A DNA stretch of 64,000 nucleotides from Muribaculaceae bacterium (GTDB taxonomy: Bacteria > Bacteroidota > Bacteroidia > Bacteroidales > Muribaculaceae), in the NCBI GenBank assembly GCA_022509085.1, contig JAFLTW010000001.1, positions 124,001-188,000 of the forward strand, in the 5' to 3' direction. The position numbers and the translations under genes were made by a program. Below are positions 61,480 to 64,000 of the stretch, piece by piece. The notes beneath the pieces are model-generated. The model saw only the letters and a program-made list of their open reading frames with translations, was not told where the DNA came from and made no database searches. Every line of letters starts with the position of its first letter. Within the stretch, counting starts at the first letter, position 1.

Positions 61480-64000
61480 ATGTCTTCTGCCGTGGCAAAA
61501 TCCCTCAAATGGACCTATAAGGTAGCGAGGAGTGTCATTTTTACCGTAATAGTAGCGGTGGTGGCCCTCTTTGCTTTTCTTTATATAGCCCTCTCCATAC
61601 CCCCCGTGCAGAACATGATTAAAGAGCGGGCCACGGCTGAACTCTCCGCTTTCCTCGGAAGCGATGTGCAGATTGACGGAGTCTCGATCAGTCCGCTTAA
61701 CGAGGTCACCATCGAGGGTGCCCATGTCTTCGACCTTCAAGGGAAGGAATGCCTGCGAATCGGTCGCCTCGGTGCCGGAATCAATGTCTGGCGCCTCATT
61801 TTCAGCGGAAGAATCGAAATAACATATGTAGAGCTCATTGACTTCACGGCGAGCGTCTACCAGCCTAATCCCGATAGGCCGCTCAATATCGATTTCATTA
61901 TCAAGGCATTCGCCCCAAAAGATAAAAACAAACCGCCTACGCAGTTCGACCTCATGATCCATAATATCGTATTAAGGGGGGGAACTCTGCATTACGACCG
62001 TCTCTGGCTTCCCCAAAAGTCTGAAGGACTGTTCGATGCCAACCATATTGAGCTCACGGGTCTTTCGGCAGATGTGGCGTTGCCACGCCTGAGCAACGAC
62101 CTTACGGAAGTCGACCTTCGTCGCCTCTCATTCAACGAGAAGTCTGGGCTACAGGTCAAGGAAATCGGTGGCCTCTTCATCATTTCCCCCCAGGCAATCA
62201 CGGTAGAAGATTTCAATGTGAGGCTTCCGCAGTCGGTAGTCAAGATTGCTAACCTGCGGCTGCCCATGGCGGCAATCAATGATTTCAAAAACTTCAACGG
62301 CACTATACCGGTCTCCATCACCGAAAGCTCCGTTACACCGTCAAATCTTGCCGCTTTCTTTCCTCCGCTCTCATCGTTCGACACCACTTTCGGCATCGAA
62401 CTGGGAGCCGCCATCTCCAAAGACAAAATCAGCGTCACATCCTTCCGGATTGGTGAACCTGACAATCTCACCCTTAATCTCAGCGGTGTGCTTACAGGCA
62501 TCCTTGAGAAAGGGAAGTTGAATGCAGATATCGACAAACTCAGCGTTAAAGCCGCACCCGACTTTCTGCGTAAGCTTCCCGACTTTCTGAGCGGTTCAAC
62601 CGGAAATGAGACCCTCACCGCTCTCCTTGCCGGGATCGGCGCGCTCAATCTGGATTTGGAGGGAAGATATGATATGGCTTCAGGAGAAATCGCACTCTCC
62701 ACACTTGTCAACTCGGGAGCAGGCGATATTAAGATAAGCGGTAAGACCACGTTGCTGAGCTCATTGCTTAAGGGCGCTGTCTCGGTCGAGATTCCCTCTC
62801 TTTCGCTCGCCCAACTCCTCCCCAAGCTCCCTTTGCAGGAGGTCTGCAGTGCGAATTTCGACATCGAAGGCGCCGTCAATCTGAAGGATTTGAAGTCTTC
62901 ATCCGGCAGCCTGAATTTCTCGCTCGGCGAGATGCAGCTGCTTAATCGCACCATCACCGGTGTGGCCGGACAGGGCGCCAAAGATGGTGACCTTATTTCG
63001 CTCAATATTGTTGCCGACGACCCCAACCTTAACGGATCTATCGACGCGTCCGTTCTCCTCGCGGCACAAGAATCCCAATGGAATCTTGAGGCCCGTATAA
63101 ATGAATTCGACACTTACAGCGCAATGATAATGCAGAGTGCCGAAAAAGGTTACGATATCAAAGGCGATATCAAGGCGTTCGCCATAGGCAACAACATCGA
63201 CAACCTGACAGGAGAACTCACCCTTAGCAATTTCTACTGCCACAAATGGGAAGGGGAGACCCTAAACCTCGACCATCTGCGCCTGGCTTCCTCAATAGCA
63301 AATGACGGTGAGCGGCAGATAAGTCTCGAGAGCGAGATCCTTGATGCCGGGGTGTCGGGGGTGTTCACTCCCTCCGAAATCCCCTCCATGGCAAAGCGTA
63401 CCCTCGCCGGGGTGTTCCCTATGCTTTTCGAATATGACGGCCTACTTGGAACTGGAGGGGAGGGTTCGTTTATCATTGCAATCAAGAATGCGAAACCCCT
63501 GATAGACTTCTTCAGCCTCCCGGTGTTTCCCCTAACTGCCATCAACATCAAAGGAAGCTTTGACTCTGCCGGCGACCTCCTGACACTCAACACCGACATC
63601 CCATACATCCAGCAGGGGAAAAACAATCTGATCACAGACACGTATGTCGACGTGCGACTCAACGGGGAGCAACATAGCCTTTCCCTTAACGCCGGAACCA
63701 TTTATCCCACAAAAAAGGGGTTGCTGAAAATGGATCTTGACGTGGCCGGGAAAGACGGCGACTATAAAATTGCCCTTGACCTCAATAGAGGACGAAACGT
63801 TAAATTTGACGGACAAGTCGACCTCAGGCTCCATATGGAGAGAAACGAGGAACGACAACTGGTGCTCGACGTAAATTTCCTCCCCTCCACTCTTCACCTC
63901 AACGACACCGAGTGGAAACTCGAGGAGTCTGAAATCATCTATTCCCCCTCCGGACTCTGGGTAGACCAGTTTTGCGTGCGCCACGACCAGCAGTTTGTCC
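61480..64000 (+). CDS. tamB: TamB/AsmA-like translocation and assembly protein (partial, runs off window)
   Basis: The frame from the ATG at 61480 (MSSAVAKSLKWTYKVARS) stays open for 840 codons to the end of the window. It has a single N-terminal transmembrane helix (about 18-40; SVIFTVIVAVVALFAFLYIAL). An AsmA-like start follows (PPVQNMIKERATAELSAFLGSDVQIDGV) with long amphipathic beta repeats of the kind seen in TamB and other bridge-like lipid-transfer proteins. The C-terminal DUF490/TamB domain would lie beyond the window. It probably spans the periplasm and acts in outer-membrane protein insertion or lipid transport. Location beside tsaD fits Bacteroidales gene order. Confidence 0.87.
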   Translation, partial: MSSAVAKSLKWTYKVARSVIFTVIVAVVALFAFLYIALSIPPVQNMIKERATAELSAFLGSDVQIDGVSISPLNEVTIEGAHVFDLQGKECLRIGRLGAGINVWRLIFSGRIEITYVELIDFTASVYQPNPDRPLNIDFIIKAFAPKDKNKPPTQFDLMIHNIVLRGGTLHYDRLWLPQKSEGLFDANHIELTGLSADVALPRLSNDLTEVDLRRLSFNEKSGLQVKEIGGLFIISPQAITVEDFNVRLPQSVVKIANLRLPMAAINDFKNFNGTIPVSITESSVTPSNLAAFFPPLSSFDTTFGIELGAAISKDKISVTSFRIGEPDNLTLNLSGVLTGILEKGKLNADIDKLSVKAAPDFLRKLPDFLSGSTGNETLTALLAGIGALNLDLEGRYDMASGEIALSTLVNSGAGDIKISGKTTLLSSLLKGAVSVEIPSLSLAQLLPKLPLQEVCSANFDIEGAVNLKDLKSSSGSLNFSLGEMQLLNRTITGVAGQGAKDGDLISLNIVADDPNLNGSIDASVLLAAQESQWNLEARINEFDTYSAMIMQSAEKGYDIKGDIKAFAIGNNIDNLTGELTLSNFYCHKWEGETLNLDHLRLASSIANDGERQISLESEILDAGVSGVFTPSEIPSMAKRTLAGVFPMLFEYDGLLGTGGEGSFIIAIKNAKPLIDFFSLPVFPLTAINIKGSFDSAGDLLTLNTDIPYIQQGKNNLITDTYVDVRLNGEQHSLSLNAGTIYPTKKGLLKMDLDVAGKDGDYKIALDLNRGRNVKFDGQVDLRLHMERNEERQLVLDVNFLPSTLHLNDTEWKLEESEIIYSPSGLWVDQFCVRHDQQFV

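Noticed and set aside
61992..63113. 373-codon minus-strand frame at the right end
   Set aside because: Antisense to the TamB-like gene. Its Ser/Arg/Pro-rich composition is typical of a shadow frame.

Overview
This window is a stretch of chromosome from a member of the Bacteroidota, most likely order Bacteroidales. A Muribaculaceae-like lineage fits the mixed ~50% GC and gene content, but that family assignment is inference. The evidence is the Bacteroidota promoter signature (a TTTG -33 element about 20 bases before TAnnTTTGC), the lack of conspicuous Shine-Dalgarno sequences, and lineage-typical genes: DUF4924, DUF4270, a FeoA-FeoB fusion, a two-subunit methylmalonyl-CoA mutase, a TonB-dependent receptor with a carboxypeptidase-regulatory-like domain, and secreted proteins with a type IX-like C-terminal sorting module. 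I found no rRNA, tRNA, CRISPR array, insertion sequence, integrase or phage gene. I recognise almost every gene as core or widely shared.

Layout. 1-5300: purine (purE-purL, minus strand) and pyrimidine/arginine (carA-carB, plus) genes diverge around an unrecognised 45-codon ORF. 5300-11900: a sugar-type MFS transporter, endonuclease IV, a SpoU methyltransferase coupled to radA, a D-2-hydroxyacid dehydrogenase and an FtsE-like ATPase. 12000-18700: mutA-mutB, then a panC-panD-ffh operon. 18800-22400 (minus): groS-groL and a secreted GH13 amylase. 22800-25600: NlpC/P60 hydrolase, HemW-like radical SAM protein and lipA. 25600-29000 (minus): udk-lptB-CPBP protease-holA. 29000-35400: mlaE-mlaF, then lipB and alaS (minus), M23 peptidase and a MerR regulator. 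35400-40500 (minus): clpC and feoAB. 40700-41750: PAP2 phosphatase and DgkA. 41800-49230 (minus): the most accessory-looking part, a TonB-dependent receptor flanked by two secreted proteins that share a C-terminal module. 49300-51400: DUF4924 and prfC. 51450-56400 (minus): a tight five-gene operon (GT5-half protein, DUF4270 lipoprotein, ABC-F ATPase, Dabb protein, acyl-ACP thioesterase). 56450-64000: lon, trmN6-like, cinA-like, tsaD and a TamB-like protein that runs off the end.

How the genes work together. Several sets serve the cell envelope: LptB for LPS export, MlaE/MlaF for phospholipid traffic, TamB for outer-membrane assembly, M23 and NlpC/P60 for peptidoglycan, and PAP2/DgkA for lipid recycling. 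LipA and LipB together complete de novo lipoylation. GroEL/ES, ClpC and Lon cover protein quality control. MutA/MutB belong to the succinate-propionate route.

The most interesting pattern is regulatory. Eight of the ten divergent intergenic regions carry face-to-face -7 boxes whose outer spans are 30, 30, 30, 31, 40, 40, 49 and 50 bases, close to whole helical turns. In the alaS/M23 region the -7 box of each promoter overlaps the -33 box of the other. Other points of interest are the 45-aa basic ORF with its own promoter-like box and hairpin, the AT-rich mosaic secreted protein, and an ABC-F protein with one intact and one degenerate ATP site.
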